A DNA stretch of 64,000 nt from Erythrobasidium yunnanense (taxonomy: Eukaryota; Basidiomycota; Cystobasidiomycetes; Erythrobasidiales; Erythrobasidiaceae). Made by a program: the position numbers and the translations under genes. The notes under the pieces are model-generated. The model was not told the DNA's origin, did not search any database, and saw only the letters and a program-made list of their open reading frames with translations. Positions 1 through 14,627 of this stretch are shown here, in pieces (the first letter of the stretch is position 1; the number at the start of each line of letters is the position of its first letter). Where the stretch lies: assembly GCA_001600175.1 (NCBI GenBank), contig BCJC01000001.1, positions 2,465,652-2,529,651 on the forward strand. Reading direction: 5' to 3'.

Positions 1-702
1 TAGTCTTTGTCAGTCGAAAGGACCTTGGATGAGAGTGTCGTTTTAGCGATATTCGTCAGGTCTTCGCGGAAAGCTTCCAAGTCGGATCTGTTGCACGTCG
101 TTAGACATGTCCTACATTCATTTTGATTGCCTGGACTCACCCATGGTCTATTGCTGATTCTTCGAGGGCGGCCAATGCTTCTCTGCTTGCTATCCTGTAT
201 CCATCAACGATAGTCTGAGGATGTAACCTCTGTGCTACCAGCTTCTCTGCCTCTCTCAGTAGCTCTGCCGCCAGAACACACACGCTCGTAGTACCGTCAC
301 CGACTTCGTCGTCCTGGACTTTGGAAATATTGACGAGGATTTTCGCAGCTGGATTGTCCAAAGCTATACTTTTCAAGATAGTTGCGCCGTCATTTGTGAC
401 TATCACATCGCCAGTAGAGACAGAATGGAGAATCTTGTTCATGCCCTTTGGACCCAGCGTGGATTTGACGAGGTCTCCGAGCGCGATGGCACCGACAAAC
501 GAGCTGAGACGGGCCTAAATCACAGAGAACATAGCAGTAAGTATCAAGCATGCACCGTCAAATGTCGTTTCTGCCAGCTGTTATTTCTCGAAATCTTACA
601 TTTTCAGCGCGCTCTTGCGTTGCCTGTGTCCGATAAGATAGCCATTAGTGATGCTTTATAGTCTGTGCAGACCTCGTTTACCTCGTCGCTAAAGATGTTC
701 AT
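1..702 (-). CDS. CCT2: T-complex protein 1 subunit beta, partial (N-terminal part)
   Basis: This is the N-terminal part of the beta subunit of the cytosolic chaperonin CCT/TRiC, which folds actin, tubulin and WD40 proteins. The gene runs off the left end of the window. Seen directly: the group II chaperonin signatures [31 protein letters not shown] and [10 protein letters not shown], then [10 protein letters not shown], with CCT2-type spelling such as [20 protein letters not shown]. The start is split over tiny exons: 682-702 encodes MNIFSDE, 600-623 is a 24-nt exon encoding ATQERAEN, 141-514 is the main exon, and 1-87 continues with a [16 protein letters not shown]-type stretch. All three introns are GT-AG and keep the frame. 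The joined N-terminus matches the family pattern FSDEATEERGENARLSSF, which is why this start was chosen rather than the internal Met near 442. Confidence 0.93.
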
Positions 703-854
703 GATAATAACCCAAAGTGTAAGGCCGGGAATCAAGCCAGGGTTGCTTCTTGACCAGAAAGTCATACAGCTTCCTCGCGTAACATTCAGACCCAAGCATA
801 GACTGACGAAAGCTCTACAATTCCTGCCCTTCCTATGGCCTGCGCGAGGCGTTC

Positions 855-2381
855 ATGGCAGCTGACTTCTATCGCTCGTCACACGGGTCAGTCACCGAAA
901 CCTGGAAGAACGATCTATATGAACCATCTCATGCTGTCCTTGACCTCAGAAACTACTGGCTGATTGATCGCAAAACCCTTGCGAACGCCCGGGCTCTTGA
1001 CCTTCGATATGCAACCCCGCAAGAGATAGCTTGGATAGCCATCTGGAGCGCAAATTGTGCATCCTTAGACCTATCTTCCCTTCCCTTGGATAGTGCTGAT
1101 GCGATCTCGAAGCCATTCACAAGCTTGCGAAGCGGCTCAACCTCCGGCAGCAAGTCACCGCGACCGCTATTATTTATCTGCGACGCTTCTACTTGAAGAA
1201 TAGCTATTGCGGTGGGTTATCCTTCCTCTTTGGTCCCTGACTACGCTGAATCGAACGTGTTTGATAGAAACCGATGTACCTCTGGTCGCAGCGGCTTGTG
1301 TCTATGTTGCAGCTAAAGCTGAAGAAACGGCTATGCACATCAAAGTAGTCGTAACAGAAGCTCGCGCTACTTTCAGCGGTAAGTGCACCGTGTACCACCT
1401 TTCTGCAGATTATATCAAGCTGAGCCCTCGCAACAGAATATGGCATCACAGCTTTCCCTTCCGACTCCACCAAGTTGGCGGAGATGGAGTTCTGTATGCG
1501 CTACCCACTCTCTAAAACTATATGCAGCAGCTTATACATTCTCTATTGGCCAGATCTTTTGGAAGACCTGGAATTCCATCTTATCGTTTTCCATCCGTAC
1601 CGAAGCTTGATCAACATGACTGGCAGAGATAGTGGACCGGTGGCTGTCCGAGAAACAATGCTAGACATGGAAGACAACGTCCTTCAGATGGCTTGGTGAG
1701 TCAGACACGCACGAGGTCTTCCGCTGTAGATTGACACTTGGCCTTGGCAGGTTCGTCTTGAACGATACATATCGCACAGAGATATGTGTCATATATCCTC
1801 CACATATCATCGCTATCGGAGCTATCTACCTAGCCTTCTCTCTGCATGCCCCTTCCAGCATCTTTGCTGCACACAGAGCAAATACCGGATCAGCGAGCAC
1901 TAGCGCTGTCAACTCTCCTGCTCACTCTGGACACTTACCTCGCGGAGCAGCTGCAAGTACACCATTGACAGCTGCGATCGAGAATCCCATGAATGCAGCA
2001 GGCAAGAACCAGGCTGCAGCTGGGCAATCTACTCGAGGCAAGGTAGATCCAATCACCTGGCTGGCTTCGCTCAATGTACAGCTTCCCATGATCCTGGAAG
2101 TCGTACAGGAGATCCTCTCTTTATACGCATTATGGAAGTCATACGAGGAAACACCTCATAAAGCATCCTCACCAAATAGTTCTGGCATGCCTGGCGAACG
2201 GGGGTATCATGATTTGATGGGTCACAAGGCAGCTACGCCGGGTGTTAGTACGGGACTCAGCAATCCTGGTGCAGCACCGGGCGCAGGCGATGAGCGTGTC
2301 ATACAGATCTTGGCGAGGATGAGGATGAATAGGGAGATGGATCTGGCACATCCTGCCAATGCAGGACAGCCTGGTAAGTAG
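855..2381 (+). CDS. SSN8: Cyclin C (Mediator CDK8-module cyclin)
   Basis: Cyclin C pairs with CDK8/Srb10 in the kinase module of the Mediator complex in the nucleus. The first exon (from 855) encodes MAADFYRSSH, the hallmark cyclin C start. Later exons carry ALDLRYATPQEIAW, then near 1105-1200 the cyclin-box motif KLAKRLNLRQQVTATA followed by YLRRFY, then VAAACVYVAAKAEE and the cyclin C signature LIVFHPYRSL (about 1585-1610) and FVLNDTYRTEICVIYPP (1750-1800). The C-terminus is extended by a Ser/Ala/Gly-rich stretch (about 1855-2040) inserted within the second cyclin fold, before LNVQLPMILEVVQEILSLY, and by a disordered tail. Introns are short and exact exon borders in the first third are assigned by eye. 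PUS3 follows 139 bases downstream on the same strand. Confidence 0.9.
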
Positions 2382-2520
2382 AGGATACACGGGAGTCGAA
2401 GTTAGAACATCAGCACATATCGTTTTAAGGATTTCTTGTTGTTCTACCAAATGCATGCTATCATATCTTCGTCCTCTTCTTCGGTCAAGCATTACACGAT
2501 TACGTAGAGCATCGAGCATC

Positions 2521-4059
2521 ATGTCTGCTGCGAAGTCCGACTATGCGCATTTGAATCGCGAGGACCTGATTGCCCGACTCTCGCAATTGGAAAGGACAGA
2601 CGCATCGACGAGCGCAATCCCAGCAGCACGCGCACCGTCCTCACCTTCTTCCAAAGTCAGTAGCAGGAAGGAATCAAAAAAAGCTCGCGAGGCGCCGACA
2701 GCAGCATCGCAATCCGAGTTTTTTGATCGATATCCATCTCGAAAGATAGCCTTACGTTTCTGCTATGAAGGCTGGCTGTACGGTGGTCTAGCTCTACAGA
2801 ACGAAGATACTCCTCTGCCGACCGTTGAAGGTGTCCTGCTAGAAGCGCTCGTGAAAGCCCGTCTGATCAAGAATGCAGATGATCTGGAAGAGATTGACTT
2901 CTCGAGGTGTGGGAGAACAGATAGAGGAGTGTCGGCTGCTGGACAGGTCGTGAGCCTTTATGTCAGAAGCCAACTGCGCAACGAAGAGGGACGACACGAG
3001 AAAGGATGGAGACCTGCAGTCGTGCAAGCTAGTAAGGAAGAAGCCCAAACGCTTTCAGCAGAACAAGAAGCATCTTTATCTGAACAAGAGAAGGAGAGAC
3101 TCAAGCAGAAGGCGGCCGCCAAGAACAAAGCTAGAGAAGAACTCCCCTACATGCACCTCTTGAATCGCGCACTTCCTCCTTCAATACGCATCCTGGCATG
3201 GTCTCCCGTCCTTCCAGACTTTGACTCTCGCTTCTCCTGCCGCTCCAGGCATTACAAGTATTTCTTCTCTTCCGATCCTACCTCTTCTAGCCGACTCGAC
3301 ATAGAAGCTATGCGAGAGGCAGCTGCAAAGCTCGTTGGAGAACACGACTTTCGGAATCTGTGCAAAGTGGACGCTACGAAGCAGATAACCAATTTCAGGC
3401 GAAAAGTTATGAGTGCGACTATTACGCAGTTACCAACGCCGCCTGGTCAGCAGGATATCATGTATGTCTTTGATCTGCAAGGGACGGCCTTTCTCTATCA
3501 TCAAGTGCGACATATCATGGCTATCCTATTCTTGGTGGGAAGCGGGAAGGAAAGGCCACAGATAGTAGATACCCTTCTCAACACGGGTTATGCCGATGAG
3601 AAGAATATCGCAGATGACACAGCCTTACGGAAGGACCTTCCAATAATTCCCTCTAAGCCAGCATACGAAATGGCCGACGATCTACCGCTTGTGCTGTGGG
3701 ATTGTGCATTTCCAGACGGTGCTCTGGACTGGCGGCAGGATGGACAGTCTAAGCAATCATTCGGCATGCAAGAGCATAATATGCGGCATCGACTGAAGGC
3801 GACAATATCAAAACACTTCGGCGAAGCTTTCCAGTCCTTCGCAAACGAAGCAGCGACTGAACCGCCTACCGCGAAGCAGTTTGCTGCCATTCAGATAGGT
3901 GCAGGTAGAGTCCTCACTACAGGCCGGTATATCCCGCTTCTCGATAGGCCGCGAAGCCAGCTAGTCGAGGATATCAATGCTCGATGGGCAGAAGGACAGG
4001 GCAAGCGGAGGGCAGAACGGAAGGCGAAAGAGGTGCAGGAGATCGACATGGAAGACTGA
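2521..4059 (+). CDS. DEG1: tRNA pseudouridine synthase 3 (Deg1/Pus3)
   Basis: Intronless gene for a TruA-family enzyme that makes pseudouridine at positions 38/39 of the tRNA anticodon arm. Seen: an N-terminal helix (LNREDLIARLSQLE) typical of Deg1/Pus3, the substrate-fold strand RKIALRFCYEGWLYGGL, the catalytic motif CGRTDRGVSA with the nucleophilic Asp, HLLNRALPPSIRILAW, the conserved SRHYKYFF and HDFRNLCKVD motifs, and FLYHQVRHIMAILFLVG. An extra charged insert (about 2965-3140, rich in Lys, Glu and Ala) lies between the catalytic segment and LLNRALPP. The frame is open upstream to 2359, but the Met at 2521 gives the family-typical start and avoids overlap with the cyclin C stop. About 512 residues. 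Confidence 0.95.
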   Translation: MSAAKSDYAHLNREDLIARLSQLERTDASTSAIPAARAPSSPSSKVSSRKESKKAREAPTAASQSEFFDRYPSRKIALRFCYEGWLYGGLALQNEDTPLPTVEGVLLEALVKARLIKNADDLEEIDFSRCGRTDRGVSAAGQVVSLYVRSQLRNEEGRHEKGWRPAVVQASKEEAQTLSAEQEASLSEQEKERLKQKAAAKNKAREELPYMHLLNRALPPSIRILAWSPVLPDFDSRFSCRSRHYKYFFSSDPTSSSRLDIEAMREAAAKLVGEHDFRNLCKVDATKQITNFRRKVMSATITQLPTPPGQQDIMYVFDLQGTAFLYHQVRHIMAILFLVGSGKERPQIVDTLLNTGYADEKNIADDTALRKDLPIIPSKPAYEMADDLPLVLWDCAFPDGALDWRQDGQSKQSFGMQEHNMRHRLKATISKHFGEAFQSFANEAATEPPTAKQFAAIQIGAGRVLTTGRYIPLLDRPRSQLVEDINARWAEGQGKRRAERKAKEVQEIDMED

Positions 4060-4632
4060 ATGGCAGACAACCTCAACATGGGCATTGCGACCCGTCGTTG
4101 TTGTGGAACGTGCTGTGGGAGATACAAGGCTCGGACAGCCGTGACAAGCTCGCATCGCTGTATAGATCGCTTAGAGCATTGGTTGTCTGCGGTAGACGAG
4201 CTGCAACTTGGCGCGACGCAGAGTTCGGTCTTGAGGTTATCGATTGTGGCGTTAGTTCATGCATTCTACGCCTGTCATTTGAGACTGTTTTCTGCGACCT
4301 TACCAACATCGCGCACACCACACGTCGCAAACAGCTTGCAGAGTAAACGTGAACCTTCTCTTTGGACACGCCAGCGCAAGGCTCCTCTCCGCCGGTTGGC
4401 ATTCCATCACTAAGGGGAGCGCGACATCTTAGCGGAACAGGAGAAGAAAGGAGAGTCTGGGCGCTAGAGGGAGGGGCTCAATCCCTTTCACAGCATAAAG
4501 AAACAAGAATCCAAATCATCCCAAGGCTTTCCTTCGCTCCCATCACTTCACTTCGACCTCTTCTTTCCTTGTTCGTCAGGCAGCTCAATCAGGTTGAACC
4601 TTCAGTTAACATCAAGCTAGGGCGGAGTCGAC
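4060..4632 (+). promoter_or_regulatory. Intergenic region and presumed KHA1 promoter/5' leader
   Basis: A 573-base gap between PUS3 and the antiporter gene. No convincing coding frame: the overlapping ORFs here lack recognisable motifs and codon bias. A pyrimidine-rich stretch (about 4525-4580, rich in CTTC and TCC) lies just upstream of the KHA1 start and resembles the CT-rich core promoters common in fungi. No TATA box is evident. Confidence 0.4.
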
Positions 4633-7600
4633 ATGGCCGCCGTCACCAGTGCTGCTGCTACTGCAGCTGCATCGAGCGTCGTAACGCGATTGACTACCTT
4701 CACTCCTACCGTGGTTGCGACTGCTGGCCAAGCCGTCACGCTGACTGCAGCTGCGACCGCTGCAGCTTCGAGCGCGGCAGCTCAGTCCATCCTCGACAAG
4801 GGCGCTCATCCTCCCAATCAGTTTGAACCTGGTAACCCTCTGAAGCTATGGATCATACAAGTCATCATCATCATTGCCCTCTCCAGAGGTTTGGGCTATG
4901 GCCTCAAGAAGATCAGACAGCCGGCTGTGAGTGAATAAGTTCAACACACATAGATGATATGCTTACCCGTACGTATTGTAGGTCATTAGCGAGGTCATTG
5001 GAGGTCTCATTCTAGGTCCATCCGTGATGGGTCGGATTCCCGGTTTCACCAAGAACATCTTCCCTCCCGCATCCATCCCATCTCTTACACTCGTCGCAAA
5101 CATCGGTCTAGTCATCTTCCTCTTCCTAGTCGGACTCGAAGCAGACTTGTCCGTCTTCAAGAAGAACGGTAAAGCTGCTTTAGGCATCAGCTTCTTTGGG
5201 CTCGCAGTACCATTCGGTCTCGGTGCTGCTGTCTCTGTTGGTATCTACAAGAATTTTGTCAGCGACTCTGTCGATTTCGGCATCTTCCTGCTCTTCATCG
5301 GAACCGCCATGGCGTGAGTCGCGGCGCATCACCACTCACAGAGAAGCATACTTATGCGTGTCTTTCATAGCATCACCGCTTTTCCCGTTCTCGCTCGTAT
5401 TCTCAGCGAGCTCAAGCTACTTTCGAACCCTGTGGGCTTGACCGTCCTGGCGGCAGGTGTTGGCAACGACATTGTCGGATGGATCGTGAGTCTACAGAGA
5501 CTTCCTAAAGGCTCACACACATACTAAAGCTCCTTGAACAGCTTCTTGCCCTCTCTGTCGCGCTTGCGAACGCGGGGTCTGGTGTCACGACTGTGTACAT
5601 TCTGCTGACCTCAGTCGGTCTCGGCCTCTTCCTGTGGTTCCTCGTCAAGCCAGTATTTCACTGTACGTTGACGTCTTCCTTTCTCATTCAGCTTATAAGC
5701 TAATCATGCCTTCGTCTGCAGTCATGGTTCGGCGCTCAGGCAGCTACGAAAATGGCCCCACTGCCGGAATTATGACACTGACGTTCGTCGTCGTTTTCGC
5801 AACTGCATGGTTGACGGACATCATTGGCATCCATGCTATCTTCGGCTCCTTTTTGGTCGGACTTATCGTTGTCCCCCATCACCATGGTTTCGCAACGGCT
5901 ATCACTGAAAAGATGGAAGATCTCGTCACTATTCTCTTCATCCCTATCTATTTCGCGCTGTCTGGCCTCAAGACGGATCTTGGTCTCCTTAACTCTGGAT
6001 CTATGTGAGCAGTCTGTACCCTGTTTCGCAGATGGCATTGACTGATCTGATTGTTCGAATGCAGTTGGGGATGGGTCGTCTGTGTCTGTGTCGTCGCTTT
6101 CGCTTCCAAATTCATCGCCTGCGCCGGAACAGCCAAGGTCTTTGGTTTCCCCGTTCGCGAATCGCTGGCCATCGGAACTCTCATGAGTTGCAAGGGGTAC
6201 GTTTGACGGTCGTGTTGGCGTCTCCTATTGTCCGCGACGCTGATCGAGTTCCCGCTGTCAGTCTTGTCGAACTTATCGTACTCAACATCGGTTTGCAAGC
6301 TGGAATTCTGAATAACGAAGTCTTCGCCATCTTCGTAGTTATGGCTCTCGTCACCACCTTCATCACGTAAGCTGGGTCGGGGCTGCTGTTGGAAAGCATA
6401 ATCTGACCTAGTCATGCGATGCAGGACTCCTCTTACGATTGCCGTCTATCCCGAACATTATTGGCGAGGCAAGATGGCAGCAGCCCTAGAAGCTGAGAAG
6501 AAGGATGCCAAGGCCGTTGGTGATGCTGCAGCAGCCTCGACGAAAGAGCAAACACACTTCCGCAAGCGCTTCCTTGTCGTTTTGGAAAGATTCGAGAGTC
6601 TGCCCTCCATGATGTCCTTCGTCCGCCTGCTACAGCCGCCTTCATCGCAAACTGCTTCATCAGCCGCGAGCGTTGATGCGAAACGCGCTTCGATTGACGA
6701 GAAGGGCGATCATGAAGCAGGCTCATCGAAAGCCGGCTCCTCAGTTGGTACACCTCCCGCTCTCGGCTACAAAGCTTCAGCAGGTCCTTCTTCCACTTCG
6801 GTCACTGTGGACGTCTTTCGTCTGCTGGCTCTTACCGAACGTACTTCTGCTCTGCTCAAGGCTTCCGAGGCAGAAATCACTAAGCGAGGTGACTCTCTAC
6901 TCAAGATCTTTTCTGCATTCGTCCGATTGGCTTCTATTCCATTTACTACTTCCATGGCTATCGTACCCGAGGACGAGTATGTTCAGAATGTCACTGGACA
7001 TGCAGCAAACACCGGAGCCGACCTCCTCGTCATTCCTTGGACTGCTGGAACTTCCCTCAACGCTGAAGATGATGTCAATACTGGCAACCGTCTAGAATCG
7101 CTCTTCGGCCAGCAAGCTATCGAAAGATCACCTCAATACGCTGCTTTCGTACGAGATGTCTTCCTCGAGTCAGCGTCCGACGTTGGTCTTTACCTCGATG
7201 CAGGTCACTCTGAGATCACCTCCGAAGTCGGCAGCGTTAGACACATCTTCTTGCCTTTCCAAGGGGGGCCGGATGACAGGGCGGCGCTCGACTTCCTCGT
7301 CCAGCTGGTCGCAAACGACCCTCACATCTCCGGTACCATTATCCGATACACCAAGGTCGGCCATTCAGGCGAGCCGTCATCCGATACCAAGTTTGGCGAG
7401 GAAGATGAGCCCTCTACTCCTATCACCGCTGGCTTCAGTAGCAGCACCGGTTCGGGCGGAAGAGGCATTGGACGACACGACACCATCTACCCAGGTGCCA
7501 CGACTCAGCATAAACTGGACTCGGACACCGCAGACAATCTGGCTTTGGCTCGCTACTTCCGTGCCGCCATGATGGAGGAAACCGGTGACGAAGCTCAAGC

Positions 7601-7976
7601 TGTCCCAGCGCACGTTAGCAACCGAGTTTCCTACGAGGCCGTCGATACGCGCACTCCTCTAGTCGATTCGCTTACTGCCTTGCAAGGGCTTCGAGCAAGA
7701 CACCACAGCGTCCTTGTCATCACGGGCAGATCGAGACGTTTCGCACCTACTCACAAGGCAGAGCTGGCTCAATACCTGAAGGAGAAGGCTGTTAGCGGAT
7801 CTGGCGTGTCAAGTCTCGGGATTGCTGGATCCTCAGATGTCCGCAAGACGCTTGGAGACATCGGCTCTGCACTCGTCGTCAGCGGGGACGCAGACAGTAT
7901 CCTCATCATTCAGACGGCAGTCAAGGGGACCGCCTATGTTCGCAAGACTCGCAGGAGCATCACCAGCTTTGTGTGA
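4633..7976 (+). CDS. KHA1: K+/H+ antiporter of the CPA2 family
   Basis: A cation/proton exchanger related to yeast Kha1, which sits in the Golgi/endomembrane system and controls K+ and pH. The N-terminus is Ala/Thr/Ser-rich, followed by [34 protein letters not shown] and then the CPA2 core: [91 protein letters not shown], and the last core helices near 6300-6370. Around twelve membrane segments are expected. A soluble C-terminal domain of roughly 500 residues (6430-7976) follows, with alternating universal-stress-like and disordered parts. At least six short introns (for example near 4940, 5315, 5487, 5664, 6005, 6197, 6367) split the membrane half, while the cytosolic half is one exon. Confidence 0.93.
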
Positions 7977-8222
7977 GGCATCCTTTCACCAATAAAGTAT
8001 TTCAATTAGTCTCTGTATATGATTCGATACGTTTATGAAGAGAGTCTGCATAGCTTTTGGTTAGTTTAGTATACGTGGTCTTTGCTTGGTGCTTACCATC
8101 GCAGTATCTTCTTTCATGTGTGCCTTGTCGCTTGTAACGATCATCGAATATTACGTGCGATGTTAACGTCGGTTATGTCATATCCTCGCAAATACTGATC
8201 TCATACTCGCTTCGAAGGTTGT

Positions 8223-9328
8223 TCACGTTGCCGCTTTGCGATTCCACTCTACGAGCTCTTCTAACGTGACGCCTTTGCCGCCGAAGATATCTAAAGCACT
8301 GCCGAAGGTAAGATGCACTTTCCCGCCAGACAGACTGGCTACCTTCTCCAGATCGCCAATATCTGCAGACAGATCGAAATGAGCTTATACAAGTGGTGAG
8401 ACGAGTGTATCAGCCCTCACGTCTTGCTCCACCTGCGTATGTTGTAGGTACTGCAACCCATTCCGACAGTTCTGTCAAGGCGAGACTCTCAGCCGCTTTG
8501 CGTGTAGAGTAGGCTCACGAGCTTACTTTGCACCAGCTCCTCATCGATACCCTGGCATAGTCCTTCGACATCGGCTGCATGTATGAGGAACTCGCTGCAA
8601 TGTTCGCTAAGCAGATCGAGAGATTCTGCAGGAAAGTCAGCTAGGATACCTTTTCGAGGGGCAATGGATTCACCTTTGTTGACTTCCATGTCGGTGAGGT
8701 CTTGCCAACGATTCATAGCGACTATCCATTTGTCCTGACGTTTGCGACAGCTGCTCAAGAGCGTAAGTTGCCAATTGCTGATCAGAGTTATGGCGGACTT
8801 ACCTGACATCTACGACCAAGCGCTCTTTGCCAACTTTAGCAGAGATAGCTTGTAGTCTTTCTAAACTGAAGCGAGCGGAGGGGAAGAGGTAGGAAGTTAC
8901 GATGACTTTCTCTGCTCCGGCGTCCAGCCAAGCTTGAGCATTGTCGACTGTGATACCGCCGCCCAGATGAAGCCCATCTATACACGCGAATGTACTGTTA
9001 GCGAGGGCTTCTTGCTTCCTGTAAAAGCCGCTGCGTACTTGGCCAGGCTTTCAAGGCGTCTCTTGCAGCATCATCGTTTCCCGGACCGAGTTTGATGACA
9101 TGTCCGCCAGTAAGGTTATGGTTGCGATACAGTTCAGCGTAGTAAGCAGGAGAATGGCTTTCGTAAGGGAAGGCATGGTATCAGGCAAGGCTGTTGCATA
9201 AGGTGTTCTGGGGAGGCTTCTCACGTCGCGACAAAATTGGTTCGCAGACTTGTCGAGTCGTCGCTTAAGCTTCCACCGACTATTTGTTTCACCTGGCCAT
9301 TGTGAAGGTCGATGCAGGGCCGGAACAT
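8223..9328 (-). CDS. HIS6: Phosphoribosylformimino-5-aminoimidazole carboxamide ribotide isomerase
   Basis: HIS6 catalyses the fourth step of histidine biosynthesis, an Amadori rearrangement of ProFAR to PRFAR, in the cytosol. The start is fixed by [19 protein letters not shown], which holds the N-terminal catalytic Asp. Later exons give [35 protein letters not shown]-type residues, VIVTSYLF, the stretch RLVVDVR then [14 protein letters not shown], and [22 protein letters not shown]. The C-terminus reads [20 protein letters not shown] and ends WNRKAAT before the stop at 8223-8225. At least five short introns break the TIM barrel. The small reverse frame at 8489-8809 seen in isolation is one exon of this gene plus an unspliced intron. 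Confidence 0.92.
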
Positions 9329-9627
9329 GAAAGTGCTTGAGAGGGCAAGAGACAGGCGCCGTACCGAGGGTGGTCTAGGTAGTTTGCCATTGTATACTTG
9401 TCACAACAGGAATCTAGCAGGATGCTGTTCAAACCAGCTTAATAATTAGGAAGACCTTGACGGTCTGAACTAGCGATACAGATTGCATTTGATTGAAACG
9501 AGGGTGCAGAGGCCCAAACTGCGTGATGCAGGGGAACAGACAGCTACGATAACGAGAGGGAGACAGATAACGATGACTACCTGTGAGATTGGTGTGATAG
9601 CGTGAAGACACGAATAGTATAACGGTA

Positions 9628-12724
<3,097 letters not shown>

Positions 12725-12913
12725 ATCTTGATGGGCTCGTTTCGCTACCTTTGCGCACAGTGTGACATGCCAGATGAGTTGGTTGGTGTAAAGACAAGCT
12801 GCGAACTCAGTTGCGAGCCTTGAAAGTCTTGAAATCTAGCCGAAAGCTCGAAGTTGACAAAGTCAAGGTGCAAAGAGGTCAATCTTGTACCGACACTTTG
12901 AGACTTATACAAA
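12725..12913. promoter_or_regulatory. Divergent promoter between the Chk2 kinase gene and HEM12
   Basis: A 189-base interval separates the two start codons, so both promoters and 5' leaders must fit in it or overlap. No TATA box is obvious. It is recorded because it is one of several very short divergent intergenic regions in this window. Confidence 0.5.
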
Positions 12914-14332
12914 ATGCCTGTGTCTGATCAGGCGACATTACCATCGCTGCCAGCTGGCACTCTGCATGGCGCTCTACATCCAGCTGCCCAAACTACGACA
13001 TCGGAAATCCAGGATCAAGAACGCGGTGATGCTGCAAACAGAGATGCAGGAGACAGCATTGAACCACCATCATCCTATCCTCCAGAACTCTACCTCCCTC
13101 ACAACTTTCCTCCTATCCAAAACCGACTTCTTCTCGATGCTGCATTGTCCAAACCTGATTTACCGAGATCTCCAGTCTGGGTCATGCGTCAAGCTGGTCG
13201 ATACCTTCCTGAATTCAGAGCTCTGAGGAAGCTACACGGCTTCTTCGAGATCTGTAGAACGCCGGAACTCGCTGCGGAAATTACGCTGCAACCGACGAGA
13301 AGGTACAAGGGTTTACTAGATGCAGCGATCATCTTCAGCGATATCCTTGTCATTCCTCAAGCTATGGGAATGGAGGTGCGACTGCTCCCTCCAAGCCTCA
13401 TTAACCTCAACTAATCTCGCAGGACAGGTGCAAATGCTCCCTGAAGTTGGCCCACATTTCCCAAACCCTATAAAATCAGTAGAAGAAGCAGTCGAGCTCA
13501 CAAACAAGAACTACGACGTCGCAGAATCCCTCGCCTACATGTACAAAGCCATCACCCTCACCCGACACTTATTGAACGGCCAAGTTCCATTAATCGGTTT
13601 CTGCGGAGCGCCATGGACGCTCATGGCATATATGATAGAAGGAGGCGGTAGCAAGCAGTTCATCAAAGCCAAGACATTCCTATTCACGTATCCAGAGGAG
13701 TCAAAGAAGCTGTTGATGAAGATCGGACAAGTGGCAGCGGAGTTCCTAGTAGAACAGATCAAAGCTGGTGCACAGCTTGTGCAGATCTTCGACTCTTGGG
13801 CAGGCGAACTGTCGCCGAAGGATTTCAGGGAGTTCGAGCTGCCTGTTCTGAAAGCCATGCTTGAAATCGTCAGGAATGGCACAAGAGATATCGCAGCGGA
13901 AAGAGGAGAACCAGTCGTACCAGTGACATGCTTTGCGAAAGGTGCAAACTACGCAATCCCGCTATTGGCAGAAGCTGGATTCGATGTCGTCGGACTAGAT
14001 TGGTGTGTCGATCCAGCAGAAGCGAGGACACTCGTCAAGGGCAAGAAAATAGCTCTGCAAGGAAATATGGATCCCTCGACGCTGTATGCTGGAAATGCAG
14101 CGATAGAAAGGACCGTCAAGGAGATGTTCTTGGGTGCAGATGGGTTCTTGAGCTCGCAAGAAGGTAGAGCATATGGCCACATTGCCAATCTCGGACATGG
14201 CATTACGCCCAATGTCGACCCGGAAGCGATGAAGTGTGAGTTGCTTGGCAGCTTGCTTCGATTTCGCCATTGCTGATACCGGAAAATACAGTCTTCTTAG
14301 AATGTGTGCACAAGTACTCGCAGCGCACATAA
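12914..14332 (+). CDS. HEM12: Uroporphyrinogen decarboxylase
   Basis: This cytosolic haem-pathway enzyme removes four carboxyl groups from uroporphyrinogen III. Three exons: 12914-13375, 13428-14235 and 14292-14332, which sum to 437 codons including the stop, without frame problems. Motifs: [16 protein letters not shown] (substrate-binding Arg residues), [17 protein letters not shown] (with the catalytic Asp), [48 protein letters not shown] and [13 protein letters not shown]. The last exon is short and encodes the C-terminal [12 protein letters not shown]. The N-terminus has about 70 extra residues ahead of the conserved [13 protein letters not shown]; they are polar and could be a leader or simple extension. 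An alternative later Met would remove it, but none lies close to the conserved part. Confidence 0.95.
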
Positions 14333-14627
14333 GGCGTCTAAAAATCAGCGCATCCATGCATGGAAAGGCTCGCTCAGTATACCCTGAGGTCCGCATGTCG
14401 TACAAAGAAAGGAAAAGAGAATCAGGGAAAAGTAGGAAGCGCAAGTATCTGTCAATGGAGAAGCGATTGCTGTCTTCTAGTGCGAATGCTAGCTCATATT
14501 TCCGAAACACTGGATGTGCCGACTTTCCAGTTATTAGGTAGATGAGGCTGGTCAACTTAACGAGACATACACGCATACTAATACATAGCCCTCTGCTACT
14601 TTCTATTACTGTCTTCATGTGCTACTC

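Noticed and set aside
2359-2520. Upstream extension of the PUS3 frame
   Set aside because: It overlaps the cyclin C stop and would add a Cys/Arg-rich segment with no match to the family; the Met at 2521 fits better.
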